Shown piece by piece: positions 1 to 9,466 of a stretch of DNA of 57,028 nt. Source of the stretch: an uncultured Pseudomonadota bacterium. GTDB lineage: Bacteria; Pseudomonadota; Gammaproteobacteria; Methylococcales; Methylomonadaceae. Both the position numbers and the translations under genes were made by a program. The first letter of the stretch is position 1. Every line of letters starts with the position of its first letter. Where the stretch lies: positions 1-57,028 of the forward strand of contig CAIQDI010000015.1 in NCBI GenBank assembly GCA_903870545.1, read 5' to 3'. The notes under the pieces are model-generated. The model was not told the origin of the DNA. It searched no databases and saw only the letters and a list, made by a program, of their open reading frames with translations.

Positions 1-1
1 C

Positions 2-526
2 TGGCTCATTACCATGATTAACGAATTATTGGATTTAAGCCGAATTGAAGAACGCGCCGGCGCGGATTTTGTGATTGAATCGTGTCCGTTAGCGGATTTA
101 ATTCAACAAACGATTGCGGATTTTGCAATTCCAGAAGGACGCGATGCGATTATTTATGTGCCATTTGAATCTGAAATTAGTTTGAATGTAGATAAAAATA
201 AATTCAAACAAGCGTTGTTGAACATTATCGATAATGCTTACAAATACTCGCCCAATGGCGGCGCGGTTTCTATCAATGTGAATTACGATGCCGTGCCACA
301 TTTTGTTGAAATTGAAACAAAAGATTGTGGTTTAGGATTAACCGACGACGAAATTGCTCACGTTTTCGAGCGTTTTTTCCGTGTCGATAAAAGCGGCAAC
401 GTGCCGGGTGTGGGGCTAGGATTATCACTGTCAAAAGAAATCATTAACTTATTCAACGGCAAGATTTACATTACCAGTGTTCCAAACCAAGGCAGTTCGG
501 TTTTTGTGCGTTTTAATTTGGATTAA
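2..526 (+). CDS. sensor histidine kinase, C-terminal part (5' end outside window)
   Basis: This is the dimerisation/catalytic end of a membrane or soluble two-component histidine kinase that would autophosphorylate and pass phosphate to a response regulator. The frame is open to the first base of the window, so the ATG at 14 is internal. MINELLDLSRIE, just after the window edge, is typical of the second HisKA helix. The HATPase domain follows: N-box around NIIDNAYKYSPNGG, G1 box DCGLGL, F-box FERFFR and G2 box GVGLGLSLS. All ATP-binding boxes are intact. The sensor domain and the phospho-accepting His lie upstream and are not visible, so the signal is unknown. The gene ends directly against a convergent minus-strand gene with no gap. 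Confidence 0.9.
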   Translation, partial: WLITMINELLDLSRIEERAGADFVIESCPLADLIQQTIADFAIPEGRDAIIYVPFESEISLNVDKNKFKQALLNIIDNAYKYSPNGGAVSINVNYDAVPHFVEIETKDCGLGLTDDEIAHVFERFFRVDKSGNVPGVGLGLSLSKEIINLFNGKIYITSVPNQGSSVFVRFNLD

Positions 527-1417
527 CTAAAACTTCAAACCCGTCCGCAAAATGGCGTAATCGCCGGCGATATGATTATTCACGTCGTATTCATGCAGCC
601 ATTTTGCGGAGAATGAAATATCACGGTCGCCCATTTTGACAGTGTAAGTCACCACCGGGCCGATGCTGCTGTATTCACCATTGATGGCATCGGCTGGAAC
701 GCCTGTTCCTGAATCTGCTGTGACTTGGCGATAATACGACCCCGTTACGCCAATGCCTAGAGACGGTAAAACGTAATAACCTGCTGAATAATCGACATGA
801 ACTTCGTCGCCCGTTCGATACTTTGTGGCGTTGTTTTCGGTATTGACCATATAACCAAACATCATTGAAAAATCATATTTGCCATCATCAGGATTCCAGG
901 TTACGCCAAAATTATTATCGAACGTCCAAGTGTTGCGTCCCGCATTTAAAAAACGATCTTTATCATACGCGCCCGTTGGAACGACAATTCCTTCAAATGC
1001 GACAAAAGACAATTCTTGCCATTGCCACGCTAAGGAAATCGGTACGCCGTACATATCACCCGCGCCACCCCGTTCCATTTCACGTTTGATTCCGTCATTT
1101 TTCGTCGTATAAGTGCTGCGTAACACATAAGGAAAAAATCCCGCCGAATACGTTCCGCCCAAAATCTTAGTTTCGCTGACGTGCATCACGCCCGGTAATT
1201 CAAATACTAAAGTGCTTTCGTCGGTTTTATTTTCTGCCCAATTGTAACCAAAAAAATTACTTAAATACGTCCCCGAAGCCGATGTTGTTGCCATACCAAA
1301 ATCACCGTAAAAACCCGGTAAATATTGACTACTTCCATATTCGGCGGCATTAGCAGTGATTGAACTTGCGAGACTCGCGACGACGGTGGCGCGTAATAAA
1401 AAGAAGGTTATTTTCAT
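527..1417 (-). CDS. outer-membrane channel-like protein (SphA / phenol MetA-degradation family)
   Basis: A 296-residue protein with a signal peptide (hydrophobic stretch, probable cleavage after ITANA). The rest has the alternating aromatic/polar pattern of a beta-barrel and ends in an aromatic residue (TGLKF), as outer-membrane proteins usually do. N-terminal features such as the early YLPGFYGDFG stretch, and the overall size, match the SphA/MetA-pathway transporter family (PF13557), whose members are often found near aromatic-compound degradation genes. The substrate is not known and no degradation genes are nearby. It stands alone between the convergent kinase and the ATP-grasp gene on the same strand. 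The family call rests on recalled sequence character, not on a search. Confidence 0.65.
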   Translation of the reverse strand: MKITFFLLRATVVASLASSITANAAEYGSSQYLPGFYGDFGMATTSASGTYLSNFFGYNWAENKTDESTLVFELPGVMHVSETKILGGTYSAGFFPYVLRSTYTTKNDGIKREMERGGAGDMYGVPISLAWQWQELSFVAFEGIVVPTGAYDKDRFLNAGRNTWTFDNNFGVTWNPDDGKYDFSMMFGYMVNTENNATKYRTGDEVHVDYSAGYYVLPSLGIGVTGSYYRQVTADSGTGVPADAINGEYSSIGPVVTYTVKMGDRDISFSAKWLHEYDVNNHIAGDYAILRTGLKF

Positions 1418-1452
1418 GTGAAATTTTGGGTAAGTGGTGAATTTGGATTCGC

Positions 1453-2349
1453 TTAAACGTGGATTTCAACGTTAAGCGTGTTCGGATATGATTTTAACTT
1501 TTGTACGTCGCATTGCAATAATTCCAACACACATTCCGCGACATTTAAACCCAACGCTTTTTCAATGCCAACAAACGAAGTGGTTAAACGCGGATTGATT
1601 TCTAACACAAAACAAGCATTTTCGGTTTCGATTAAATCAATGCCTGCATAACCAAATAAATCGGGAAACGCTTGAGCAATTTCAGAAACGAGTTTTTGAT
1701 AACGTCCGTCGTCGAGTTTGCAATTAACTTTTATATTTTGCAAAACGTATTGTTGATCGATCACCTCGAAAATTTGCACATTCACACACACTAATCGGGC
1801 AAAACCGTTTTTGAATAAACAGGATAAACTGGTTTTTTCGCCGTGTAAATGCGGTTGAATAATGTAGTTTTTGTCGAGCGCGGGCAGATTATTCCACTCT
1901 TTTGGCGACGTAAGCAAAAACGTATTTTCTGCGCCCACACCGTCAATCGGTTTAATAAGCCATTCTTTTGTTTGGTCATAATTGAACACAGAATTAAAAA
2001 TTTCAGTCGGAACAGTTTGAATTTGCGCCGCGTTTAGAATCTGAAACGTGCTGAATTTATTGGCGGTGAGCGCAACGGCTTTTGCTGGCGACGTGAGCAA
2101 TTGTTTGTTTTGGTGTTCAACATAACGACAAAAACGCTCTAAAATTCCGTCGCATTCCGGCGCAATCAGCCAAATGGCATCGACGGTTTTTAGTTGGTTT
2201 TGAAAGTCATTTTTTGTCGCAACAATCACTTCAACGGGCAATTTCGCAAAGTTAGAAAGCAACGCATCAAGTATCATTTGACCTTCACGCGCCAAACTTT
2301 CTGATGCTTCGCCACTTGCCGTAATGTATTCAAAAATTAAGACTTTCAT
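1453..2349 (-). CDS. ATP-grasp ligase, MfnD/OrfY-like
   Basis: About 298 residues starting MKVLIFEYITASGE. This start is chosen because its ATG overlaps the recC stop codon as ATGA, giving translational coupling; a longer frame upstream runs inside recC. The FEYIT opening, the central ATP-grasp lysine region (WLIKPIDGVGAENT) and the metal-binding end (VLEINPRLTTSFVG) place it in the ATP-grasp carboxylate-amine ligases. The start resembles the tyramine-glutamate ligase MfnD and the OrfY-type proteins of methylotroph C1-transfer gene sets, which act in methanofuran-type cofactor assembly. That assignment is inference; a different peptide-like bond-forming ligase is possible. If correct, it argues for a methylotrophic host. 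Confidence 0.6.
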   Translation of the reverse strand: MKVLIFEYITASGEASESLAREGQMILDALLSNFAKLPVEVIVATKNDFQNQLKTVDAIWLIAPECDGILERFCRYVEHQNKQLLTSPAKAVALTANKFSTFQILNAAQIQTVPTEIFNSVFNYDQTKEWLIKPIDGVGAENTFLLTSPKEWNNLPALDKNYIIQPHLHGEKTSLSCLFKNGFARLVCVNVQIFEVIDQQYVLQNIKVNCKLDDGRYQKLVSEIAQAFPDLFGYAGIDLIETENACFVLEINPRLTTSFVGIEKALGLNVAECVLELLQCDVQKLKSYPNTLNVEIHV

Positions 2350-5300
2350 TCGCTGATTAACGCCGTCCAGATAGGCGAAAATTTCAAACATTGTTGCTCA
2401 AAATCGTCATTCAAAATGCGCTCAAAATCCGTTTCATCAAAAAAACGTCGTAATTCTGGTTCATAATCTTTTCCTAAATCGTAAATTAAATTATCTTTGG
2501 CGGCTTTCAATTTGTCTTTTTTACCTTTCAAATAGGCAAATGTCGCTTCGGTAAAAAAGGCTTCTGGATGTTGTAAACCATTTTGATAAATAGCCAATAA
2601 ATCCGTCAGGAATTCATCGTTCGCGAGTTCGGGCGCAAAAATCAATTCGTTCAATTTTGGTTCTTTCGCGTCATGACTAAACAAATGCGTGGATTGCGGC
2701 GAAACTTGATTGATAATTAAATGATGCAACAATGCGCCCATAAAATCTTTACCTTTCAAGCTGGTATAACGATAAAACAAACCGCCATTTTCGTGGCAAT
2801 TCGACAATTTTCCCACTAATCGACACTCATCAAGATGCAAATCAATGACTACGTCTTCGATGCGTTCGCCGATATTTTTCGCGTTAATTTTTTGAGCAAA
2901 TTCAGAAATAGCGGTGTTTTGTCGGTCAAATTCCAAATTGCCTAAAATGCCTGACAGCCACAAACCTTGCGCTTTTAAACGATTTACCGAAACCGATTCA
3001 CCTTGCAAATGCTTTTGCAACCATTCGTGCTGAACTTTATATTTGTCCAATTTATCAATTTGAAACGGTTCACGTTCTTCAATCACGCTGTCCAATGTTT
3101 TCAGTTTCACGCCGAGTTGGCGACGCAAAAAATGGCGTTGTGGATGACGAAAAAAAGAAAACAAATCGCTTAATTCAATCACCGGCTCCCGTTCAGAATT
3201 TAACGTCCCCGTCCACCAAGAAGTGGGCGCGAATTTATTCGCGTTTAACGCTTGCGCGGTGTAAAAATCGCGATGCGAATAACTGACTAAATTTAAATTT
3301 GAACCGTCAAAATAACGGCGACTAAAGCCGTGTAACGGATGAAAAATAGTCAAATTATCGAGCGCGTACGATTCACGCAACACATCCAATAATTCGCTAA
3401 CAATTACGGACGGCGGGATTTTATCGTTGTGATTCAACGATTGCCCGAGATACGTCAAAATCAATTGGTGGCGCGTCGATAATAAAATTTCCAAAAACTG
3501 ATAACGGTCGTCATTCCGTCGTGAGCGGTCGCCTTTTCGGAAATGTTGCGCGATTAAATCAAAGGTTGGTGGACGGTCAATTTTCGGAAATTCGCCCTCA
3601 TTCATACCGAGCAACGCAATGATTTTGAACGGAATCGAACGCATCGGCAGCATCGAACAAAACGTTAATTGTCCACGCAAAAAACCATTCGACGATTTCC
3701 GCTCAGAAACGCGACTGTCTAACCAACTAATAATCACTTGTAGTGCGACGGTGGCATCCGCTAAATGGTTGAGTTGGTCGGGCAATTCGTCGAGCAATTC
3801 GTTGACTTGTTGACGTTCGACACCGTCGGCATTGCTCAATAAAATTTCGGCGTAATCGTAAAGACAAGTGCGCCACGCATTCAACGGTTGCGCGGTTTTG
3901 AACGTGTCGCTGGCGGTAAAAAGTAGCTGTAAAAAATCATTCAACCCGCCTAACGCCAACGCGGTCGAGCCTTCAATATCGGGATATGGCAAAATATCTT
4001 GCACAAAATCGCTGTCATCGCCCACCGCGTAACCCATAAATAAACGATTCAACATCGCTTGCCATGTGTTCGCGTCTAAATTGGGCAAATCTAATTCGGC
4101 TTTATGGTCGCCCGATTTTCCCCAGCGAACTTGCGTATCTTTCACCCAATGGCGAATCAATTCTAAATCAGTTTCGGACAAATCAAAACGCGGATGTACC
4201 AACGGTTGCGCCAATAAATCCAACACACTTTGCCAGCCAAAACGACTTTGCGATAAATGTAAAAATCGAATGAAAATATCCAGCGCGTGATTACTCAAAC
4301 GTAAACTTCGGTCGGCAATGGTGTGGTGAATATCGTCGAAAACGGCAGAAATAAACGGTTCATAATCTTGAATATCGGGCGACATGACAACGATGTCGCG
4401 CAATTCTAAATTTTTGTCATTTTCCAGCGCGTGAATGAGCTGATTTTTCAACACTTCCACTTCGCGCATTCGAGAATGGCAGGCGTGAACTTGAATCGAA
4501 TTATCAGGTTTTAATTCATATTCTCCCGCCTCGTTATTTAATAAATCATTTTGTAAGTGCTGCAAATTGGTCACGTCATCCGCGCGTTCAAACGACTCCA
4601 AATCTAAATCTATGTCTAAATTTTGTTCCAATAATAACGCTTGAAACTCCCGCCCTTGTTGACCTAGCGAGGACAATAACGGATGGGAATCGTATTGTTC
4701 TTCGGGCGTTTGTTTTAAACGTTTTCGCTTGCTGGGAATATCTGCCCAATAATCTTGCGAGGGATTCAGTAAAAATAAATGCAATTGACAATGTTTTGAC
4801 AAACCGTGCAGAAACGCCAAAAACAACGGCGGCATGGTGTTAATCCCAAACACAATCACGCGCTCTGGTAATTTGTCCGCATAAAAATTCGCGTCTGCAT
4901 TCAACAAGTTATCAATCACTTTTTGCCACAACGCGCCCCGATGTTGTGTGCCGATTTCGGCGGTAATGTTGCGCCACAACGCTTTTTGCCAGCGTTCAGC
5001 TGCTGTGTCGTACAGTAATTTATTGGCTTGCCACGCCGTCAATAAATCCGGGCGCATCATTTGATATTGATCGAATAATTGCGCTAATTCTTGCGCGAGT
5101 TGGTAACGTTTTAACTCTGGACTTTCGCCCGCTAAATACTGTTTCAACGGCAAAAAATCGTCGTCATTCAATTCGCGCAACACGTTTTCAATGCGCCACG
5201 TCATTTTGTGGCGGTCAAATGCCGCATCGGTCAAGCGACTGTCCAAACGTTGCGCGACGGTGCTAAAAAATTTCGTCGGAAACAAAAATTCGTAATTCGC

Positions 5301-5471
5301 CCACACTTTAAACGTTTGTGCCAATTGTTGTGACAACCAACGCTCCATGCCCTGGCTTTGAATTAAAAAAACTTCTTTGCTAAATGGTGAATCTAGCGGC
5401 AATGTTTCAATGACCACGCTTAATTGTGTCGCTAAATTTTCGGTTTTATTGGAACTGTGAAGAATAAACAT
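2346..5471 (-). CDS. recC: exodeoxyribonuclease V gamma subunit RecC
   Basis: 1041 residues, slightly shorter than E. coli RecC (1122). RecC is the subunit of RecBCD that splits the DNA strands and recognises Chi during double-strand-break repair. The early QSQGMERWLSQQLA block is the family hallmark; further conserved helicase-like segments (VVMSPDIQDYEPFI, IIALLGMNEGEFPK) follow in the expected order. The start MFILHSSNKTENL matches the usual RecC beginning. recB and recD are not in the window. The gene is followed by a coupled ATP-grasp gene (ATGA overlap). A 21-bp REP-like unit lies in frame inside it at 3223-3243 (residues NANKFAPTS) without breaking the frame. Confidence 0.93.
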   Translation of the reverse strand: MFILHSSNKTENLATQLSVVIETLPLDSPFSKEVFLIQSQGMERWLSQQLAQTFKVWANYEFLFPTKFFSTVAQRLDSRLTDAAFDRHKMTWRIENVLRELNDDDFLPLKQYLAGESPELKRYQLAQELAQLFDQYQMMRPDLLTAWQANKLLYDTAAERWQKALWRNITAEIGTQHRGALWQKVIDNLLNADANFYADKLPERVIVFGINTMPPLFLAFLHGLSKHCQLHLFLLNPSQDYWADIPSKRKRLKQTPEEQYDSHPLLSSLGQQGREFQALLLEQNLDIDLDLESFERADDVTNLQHLQNDLLNNEAGEYELKPDNSIQVHACHSRMREVEVLKNQLIHALENDKNLELRDIVVMSPDIQDYEPFISAVFDDIHHTIADRSLRLSNHALDIFIRFLHLSQSRFGWQSVLDLLAQPLVHPRFDLSETDLELIRHWVKDTQVRWGKSGDHKAELDLPNLDANTWQAMLNRLFMGYAVGDDSDFVQDILPYPDIEGSTALALGGLNDFLQLLFTASDTFKTAQPLNAWRTCLYDYAEILLSNADGVERQQVNELLDELPDQLNHLADATVALQVIISWLDSRVSERKSSNGFLRGQLTFCSMLPMRSIPFKIIALLGMNEGEFPKIDRPPTFDLIAQHFRKGDRSRRNDDRYQFLEILLSTRHQLILTYLGQSLNHNDKIPPSVIVSELLDVLRESYALDNLTIFHPLHGFSRRYFDGSNLNLVSYSHRDFYTAQALNANKFAPTSWWTGTLNSEREPVIELSDLFSFFRHPQRHFLRRQLGVKLKTLDSVIEEREPFQIDKLDKYKVQHEWLQKHLQGESVSVNRLKAQGLWLSGILGNLEFDRQNTAISEFAQKINAKNIGERIEDVVIDLHLDECRLVGKLSNCHENGGLFYRYTSLKGKDFMGALLHHLIINQVSPQSTHLFSHDAKEPKLNELIFAPELANDEFLTDLLAIYQNGLQHPEAFFTEATFAYLKGKKDKLKAAKDNLIYDLGKDYEPELRRFFDETDFERILNDDFEQQCLKFSPIWTALISE
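3223..3243. repeat. REP-like palindromic unit inside recC
   Basis: These 21 bases are identical to positions 33236-33256, one arm of a perfect inverted repeat in an intergenic region. The core GCGCGAATTTATTCGCG is itself nearly palindromic. A 21-base match by chance is very unlikely in this window. Here the unit is translated as part of RecC and keeps the frame. Confidence 0.7.
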
Positions 5472-5856
5472 GAGTGATTTAACGTAAAAGTAGAAAAAGT
5501 TGAATTTGACGAAATAAACCTGTCAAACGATTGGCATTTTTGGCGGCATTTTTAGCTATTTCATTGTTATTTTTATACTTTTTAAAAGTTGGCGTTTATT
5601 GTGCTTTTATTTTAGTAACTGATTTTACGCAGTAATTTTAGCGCGTAATTTGTTTTTCCGAGAGGCGAATTACACGCTAAACGATGCTGCGTACTGTCAG
5701 AATAATTTTGCCTAAAACAGACAGCAAATGAACAGTATAAAAAATATCGCCTTGAACTTGCCGAAAATTATTTTCAGACATTTTGACAGCATTGAGATAC
5801 GACTGCGCTTGTTTTATTTAGAGGCACTTATTTTGAATAACTTTTAGGAGTCAATA
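5472..5856. other. intergenic region upstream of flagellin 1
   Basis: 385 bases with no ORF. It must hold the promoters for recC (leftward) and flagellin 1 (rightward). An imperfect inverted repeat is visible: GCGCGTAATT at 5641-5650 with AATTACACGC at 5668-5677. No clean sigma-28 promoter was found; the nearest GCCGATAA-like box (GCCGAAAA, 5760-5767) lacks a proper -35. A ribosome-binding site AGGAG at 5846-5850 fixes the flagellin start. Confidence 0.5.
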
Positions 5857-7455
5857 ATGGCACTCGTAATCAATACAAATTTAGGTTCAATTAACGGGCA
5901 GCGCAACCTAAATGGAACGGCATCCGCTCAATCAACTGCCATGCAAAGGTTATCGTCTGGCATTCGTGTTAATTCGGCAAAAGATGATGCCGCAGGATTA
6001 GCAATTGCAGATCGTATGACGACGCAAATTCGCGGTATGACCGTGGCGACTCGAAATGCTAACGATGGTATTTCATTAACGCAAACGGCTGAAGGCGCGT
6101 TGGGTTCTTTAACCGATACATTACAACGTATGCGTGATTTAGCGGTGCAATCATCCAGCGACGCAGGCGTTTCTGATACCGATCGCGCCAAAATGCAAAC
6201 AGAATTCAAGGCATTAAACGAAGAATTATTGCGCGTGGTGGGCAACAGTGAATTTAACGGTAAAAAAATTCTCAACGGGGATTTAGCCGGTGGTTTGAAC
6301 ATTCAAGTGGGTGCGACAACCGACACCAGTAGTCGTATTAGTGTGGCAGTTTCTAATATGGCGACGTTATTAACACCGGTCACAAAGGCAACTTTATACC
6401 CTAAAAGTGAAGCGGTGGATTCTACGTTGTCATCAACTGTTGCTAATGCCGCGACATTTGCATCAACCGATGTTCAACTGAAAGAAGCTAATAATGCCGC
6501 AAAACTAGCTAACACAGCCATTGTCGCGGCAAAATTAGCGGCAGCGGAACCGAATGACATTGCGTTAGCAAAATTAGCGTCGGTCGCCAATGTAGCGGCA
6601 GCCACCGCCATTTCTAGTTCATCGACAAATATCTTAGCAACCAGCACCACAAATAAAGGTTTGGGCATTATTTCGGATGCGTTTTTGAATGTGGTTACTA
6701 CGGCGAACAGCGCGAATGTTGCCGCTGCGGGTGCAATTGCGACAGCAGATGCCACGATGCAAGCGTTATCGGTAACAGATTCAAGTCAAGCTGCTTCATT
6801 ATTGACGACGGCAACGCAATTGGCCGCATCCGCAGCAGGTGATATTGATTCAGCGGGACGAAATGTTTTAGCGTCAACCATGAACGCGCTCACAGGAGAC
6901 ACCATTGCGACAGCTGATTCTAATGCGACGATACCGCCGGCGGATAGCGCATTTAACGCCGCTGTAGCGCGATCACAAAAAGGCTCTTTTGGCGCGGATA
7001 GAGTGGCACAAAAATCTTTAGCTGCCGCCGATATTGCCCGAGTGATTGCGGCAGCATCGTATGTTGACGACCCGACTAAAACACAATCTGCCAACGAGAC
7101 CGATAAATTTTCTTTCGTTAATAACAATCGGATGGTGACTGAAACCGTCATGGCAAATAATGGCGTGGCGACGGATTATGCCTTGTCGTCCATTGATTCT
7201 ATTGACGCAGCAATTGCGTCGATTGACACGGAACGTTCAAATTTAGGGTCAACCCAAAATCGTTTTACGACGACAATTTCGAATTTGCAAAACGGAGTTG
7301 AAAACCAATCAGCGGCACGATCACGCATTATAGATGCTGATTTTGCTCAAGAAACCGCGAATTTAAGTCGCGCTCAAATCTTGCAACAAGCGGGTACGGC
7401 GATGCTCGCGCAAGCGAATCAAACGGGGCAAACGGTCATGACATTGTTGAGGTAA
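5857..7455 (+). CDS. fliC: flagellin 1 with large alanine-rich central domain
   Basis: 532 residues starting MALVINTNLGSINGQRNL, seven bases after an AGGAG site. The N-terminal D0/D1 region (about residues 1-170, with LSSGIRVNSAKDDAAGLAIA) and the C-terminal D1/D0 region (about 445-532, ending AQANQTGQTVMTLLR) are canonical, so it should be exported and polymerise into the filament. Between them lies about 270 residues very rich in Ala, Ser and Thr, probably helical and surface-exposed, instead of a usual compact D2/D3. No cysteine is present. The product closely parallels flagellin 2 next door (tandem duplication); the ends are nearly identical and the centres more divergent. The symbol refers to the family, not to a proven orthologue. 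Confidence 0.95.
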   Translation: MALVINTNLGSINGQRNLNGTASAQSTAMQRLSSGIRVNSAKDDAAGLAIADRMTTQIRGMTVATRNANDGISLTQTAEGALGSLTDTLQRMRDLAVQSSSDAGVSDTDRAKMQTEFKALNEELLRVVGNSEFNGKKILNGDLAGGLNIQVGATTDTSSRISVAVSNMATLLTPVTKATLYPKSEAVDSTLSSTVANAATFASTDVQLKEANNAAKLANTAIVAAKLAAAEPNDIALAKLASVANVAAATAISSSSTNILATSTTNKGLGIISDAFLNVVTTANSANVAAAGAIATADATMQALSVTDSSQAASLLTTATQLAASAAGDIDSAGRNVLASTMNALTGDTIATADSNATIPPADSAFNAAVARSQKGSFGADRVAQKSLAAADIARVIAAASYVDDPTKTQSANETDKFSFVNNNRMVTETVMANNGVATDYALSSIDSIDAAIASIDTERSNLGSTQNRFTTTISNLQNGVENQSAARSRIIDADFAQETANLSRAQILQQAGTAMLAQANQTGQTVMTLLR

Positions 7456-7572
7456 TCGTCAACGACTTCGCTGCGTGAATGGAAAGAATGGCGCATTGCT
7501 TGTTTTTATTTAGAGATAAGAAATGCGGGAACAAACTTTTTATGAATAAGTGAAAATTGGTAAATAAAAAAT

Positions 7573-7599
7573 TAAAGTAACGAAAAAAGGAGCCGATAA
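7573..7599 (+). promoter_or_regulatory. sigma-28 (FliA) promoter for flagellin 2
   Basis: TAAAGTAA at 7573-7580, an 11-base spacer, then GCCGATAA at 7592-7599. This matches the FliA consensus (TAAAGTTT, N11, GCCGATAA) almost perfectly, on the coding strand about 120 bases before the flagellin 2 start. It implies late-class flagellar expression of flagellin 2 and probably of the genes behind it. Confidence 0.85.
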
Positions 7600-7716
7600 C
7601 CCACGCGAGTTTCGAATGTTACAAACTTTTTTGCGATACAAAAAAACTTTTCTTAGTCGTTTTAATTTAAATCACTTTTGGGCAATTTCGCTTCAAAAGG
7701 CTTTTGGAGATATATC

Positions 7717-9330
7717 ATGGCACTCGTAATCAACACTAACCTTGGCTCAATCAACGGTCAACGTAATTTAAATAGTTCAGGCAACGCACTTTCTATTGCA
7801 ATGAACCGTTTGTCATCTGGCGTTCGTGTTAACAACGCGAAAGACGATGCGGCAGGTTTGGCCATCGCAGACAGAATGACTTCACAAGTTCGCGGCATGA
7901 CAGTTGCTGTCAGAAACGCTAACGATGGTATTTCATTGACGCAAACTGCTGAGGGCGCATTAGGCTCTTTAACTGACACATTGCAACGCATGCGTGACTT
8001 GGCCGTTCAGTCATCAAGTAATGCTGGCGTGTCTGCTACAGATCGCGCCAAAATGGACACTGAATTCAAAGCATTAAACGACGAGTTAATTCGTGTGGTG
8101 CAAAACAGCGAATTCAACGGCAAAAAAATCTTAAACGGTGATTTAGCAGGTGGCTTGAACATTCAAGTTGGCGCAACGACTGATACTAACAGTCGTATCA
8201 GTGTGAACGTTTCAAATATGGGTACTTTGTTGACTCCTGTTACCAAAGCCACATTGAGTCCTGCTCTTCAACCAGTTGATTCAACGCTAGCTTCTACCGT
8301 CGCGAATAGTTCAAACACGGCATCATTGGATCCTACTTTGAAGGCTGCAAATGATGCTGCAAAATTGGCTAACGCGGCTGTTGTGGCAGCAAAAGCAGCG
8401 GCAGCAACACCTACTGATTTGGCGTTAGCAAAAGCGGCTTCTACGGCAAACGTTGCAGCGGCAGCCGCTGTAGCAGCGTCATCAGCCGTTACGCTCGCAA
8501 GTAGCACAACAAACAAAGGGTTGGATCTTGTTTCCCAAGCGTTTTTAGATGGTGTCACAGCCGCCTCGTTAGCCAATACATCAGCAACCACCGCTATCGG
8601 TTTAGGTGATGTGACGATGCAAGCTGCATCAGTGACTGATTCAAGTCAAGCCGCCTCTTTACTGACAACAGCTACACAATTAGCCGCCGCCGCAGCAGTA
8701 GATATAACCGCTTCGGGTCAAAATGTGTATGTCACCACGCTGAACACATTAACGGGTGATACGTTAGGTACAAAAGCAACCGCAGCAGATGCTAGCAATC
8801 AGTTGACCACTCTTAACACTTTAAACGATGCCGTGAACAGAGCGCAAAAAACGGGCAATGCTTTTGGAGCGGATAGAGAAGCACAAAAAACATTGGCGGG
8901 TTTACAAATTGCAAAAGCTATCGCTGGCGCATCGTATGTTAACAATCCATTAGCGACTGCTACGGCAAACGAAACAGACAAAGCGTCTTTCGTGAGTGCG
9001 AACAAATTGGTAAACTCCATTTCAACAGCAGCTGATGCTGTTGCGGCAGACTATGCGTTATCTGCGGTAAACTATATCGATGCGGCTATTGCTTCAATCG
9101 ATACAGAACGTTCAAACTTGGGTTCAACTCAAAACCGTTTCACCACAACGATTTCAAATTTGCAAAACGGTATTGAAAACCAATCTGCTGCTAAATCACG
9201 CATCATGGATACTGATTTTGCTCAAGAAACTGCAAACTTGAGCCGCGCTCAAATCTTGCAACAAGCTGGAACAGCGATGTTGGCGCAAGCAAATCAGTCT
9301 GGTCAAAGCGTAATGACTTTGTTGAGATAA
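7717..9330 (+). CDS. fliC: flagellin 2 with large alanine-rich central domain
   Basis: 537 residues from MALVINTNLGS; the start follows GGAGA at 7706-7710, while an upstream in-frame start would add 13 unrelated residues. The D0/D1 ends are canonical (LSSGVRVNNAKDDAAGLAIA near the start; QETANLSRAQILQQAG near the end). The centre (about 190-440) is Ala-rich with runs such as AKLANAAVVAAKAAAATP. It is paralogous to flagellin 1 over its whole length. Expression is explained by the sigma-28 promoter at 7573-7599. It is probably the main late flagellin, with flagellin 1 made from a different promoter. Confidence 0.95.
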   Translation: MALVINTNLGSINGQRNLNSSGNALSIAMNRLSSGVRVNNAKDDAAGLAIADRMTSQVRGMTVAVRNANDGISLTQTAEGALGSLTDTLQRMRDLAVQSSSNAGVSATDRAKMDTEFKALNDELIRVVQNSEFNGKKILNGDLAGGLNIQVGATTDTNSRISVNVSNMGTLLTPVTKATLSPALQPVDSTLASTVANSSNTASLDPTLKAANDAAKLANAAVVAAKAAAATPTDLALAKAASTANVAAAAAVAASSAVTLASSTTNKGLDLVSQAFLDGVTAASLANTSATTAIGLGDVTMQAASVTDSSQAASLLTTATQLAAAAAVDITASGQNVYVTTLNTLTGDTLGTKATAADASNQLTTLNTLNDAVNRAQKTGNAFGADREAQKTLAGLQIAKAIAGASYVNNPLATATANETDKASFVSANKLVNSISTAADAVAADYALSAVNYIDAAIASIDTERSNLGSTQNRFTTTISNLQNGIENQSAAKSRIMDTDFAQETANLSRAQILQQAGTAMLAQANQSGQSVMTLLR

Positions 9331-9466
9331 GGTTCTATACTCACGGCAAACCGGTCGGAGCAAGGATTATTGGCTTTCACTGGTAAGTTCTCTGTAATGT
9401 TCCTAATCAAAATCTGCGTGTGAGTTTCAAATGAGATTCTCACGCAAGATTAAAAACGAGGGTGTC

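Noticed and set aside
5823-5836. GGCAC-N5-TTGA resembling a sigma-54 promoter before flagellin 1
   Set aside because: The -12 element reads GA rather than GC, and it would start transcription inside or next to the ribosome-binding site.
5928-7151. Long minus-strand open frames inside flagellin 1, and the like in flagellin 2
   Set aside because: Ala-, Val- and Ser-rich translations are mirror effects of the Ala-rich coding strand; no start sites or family features.
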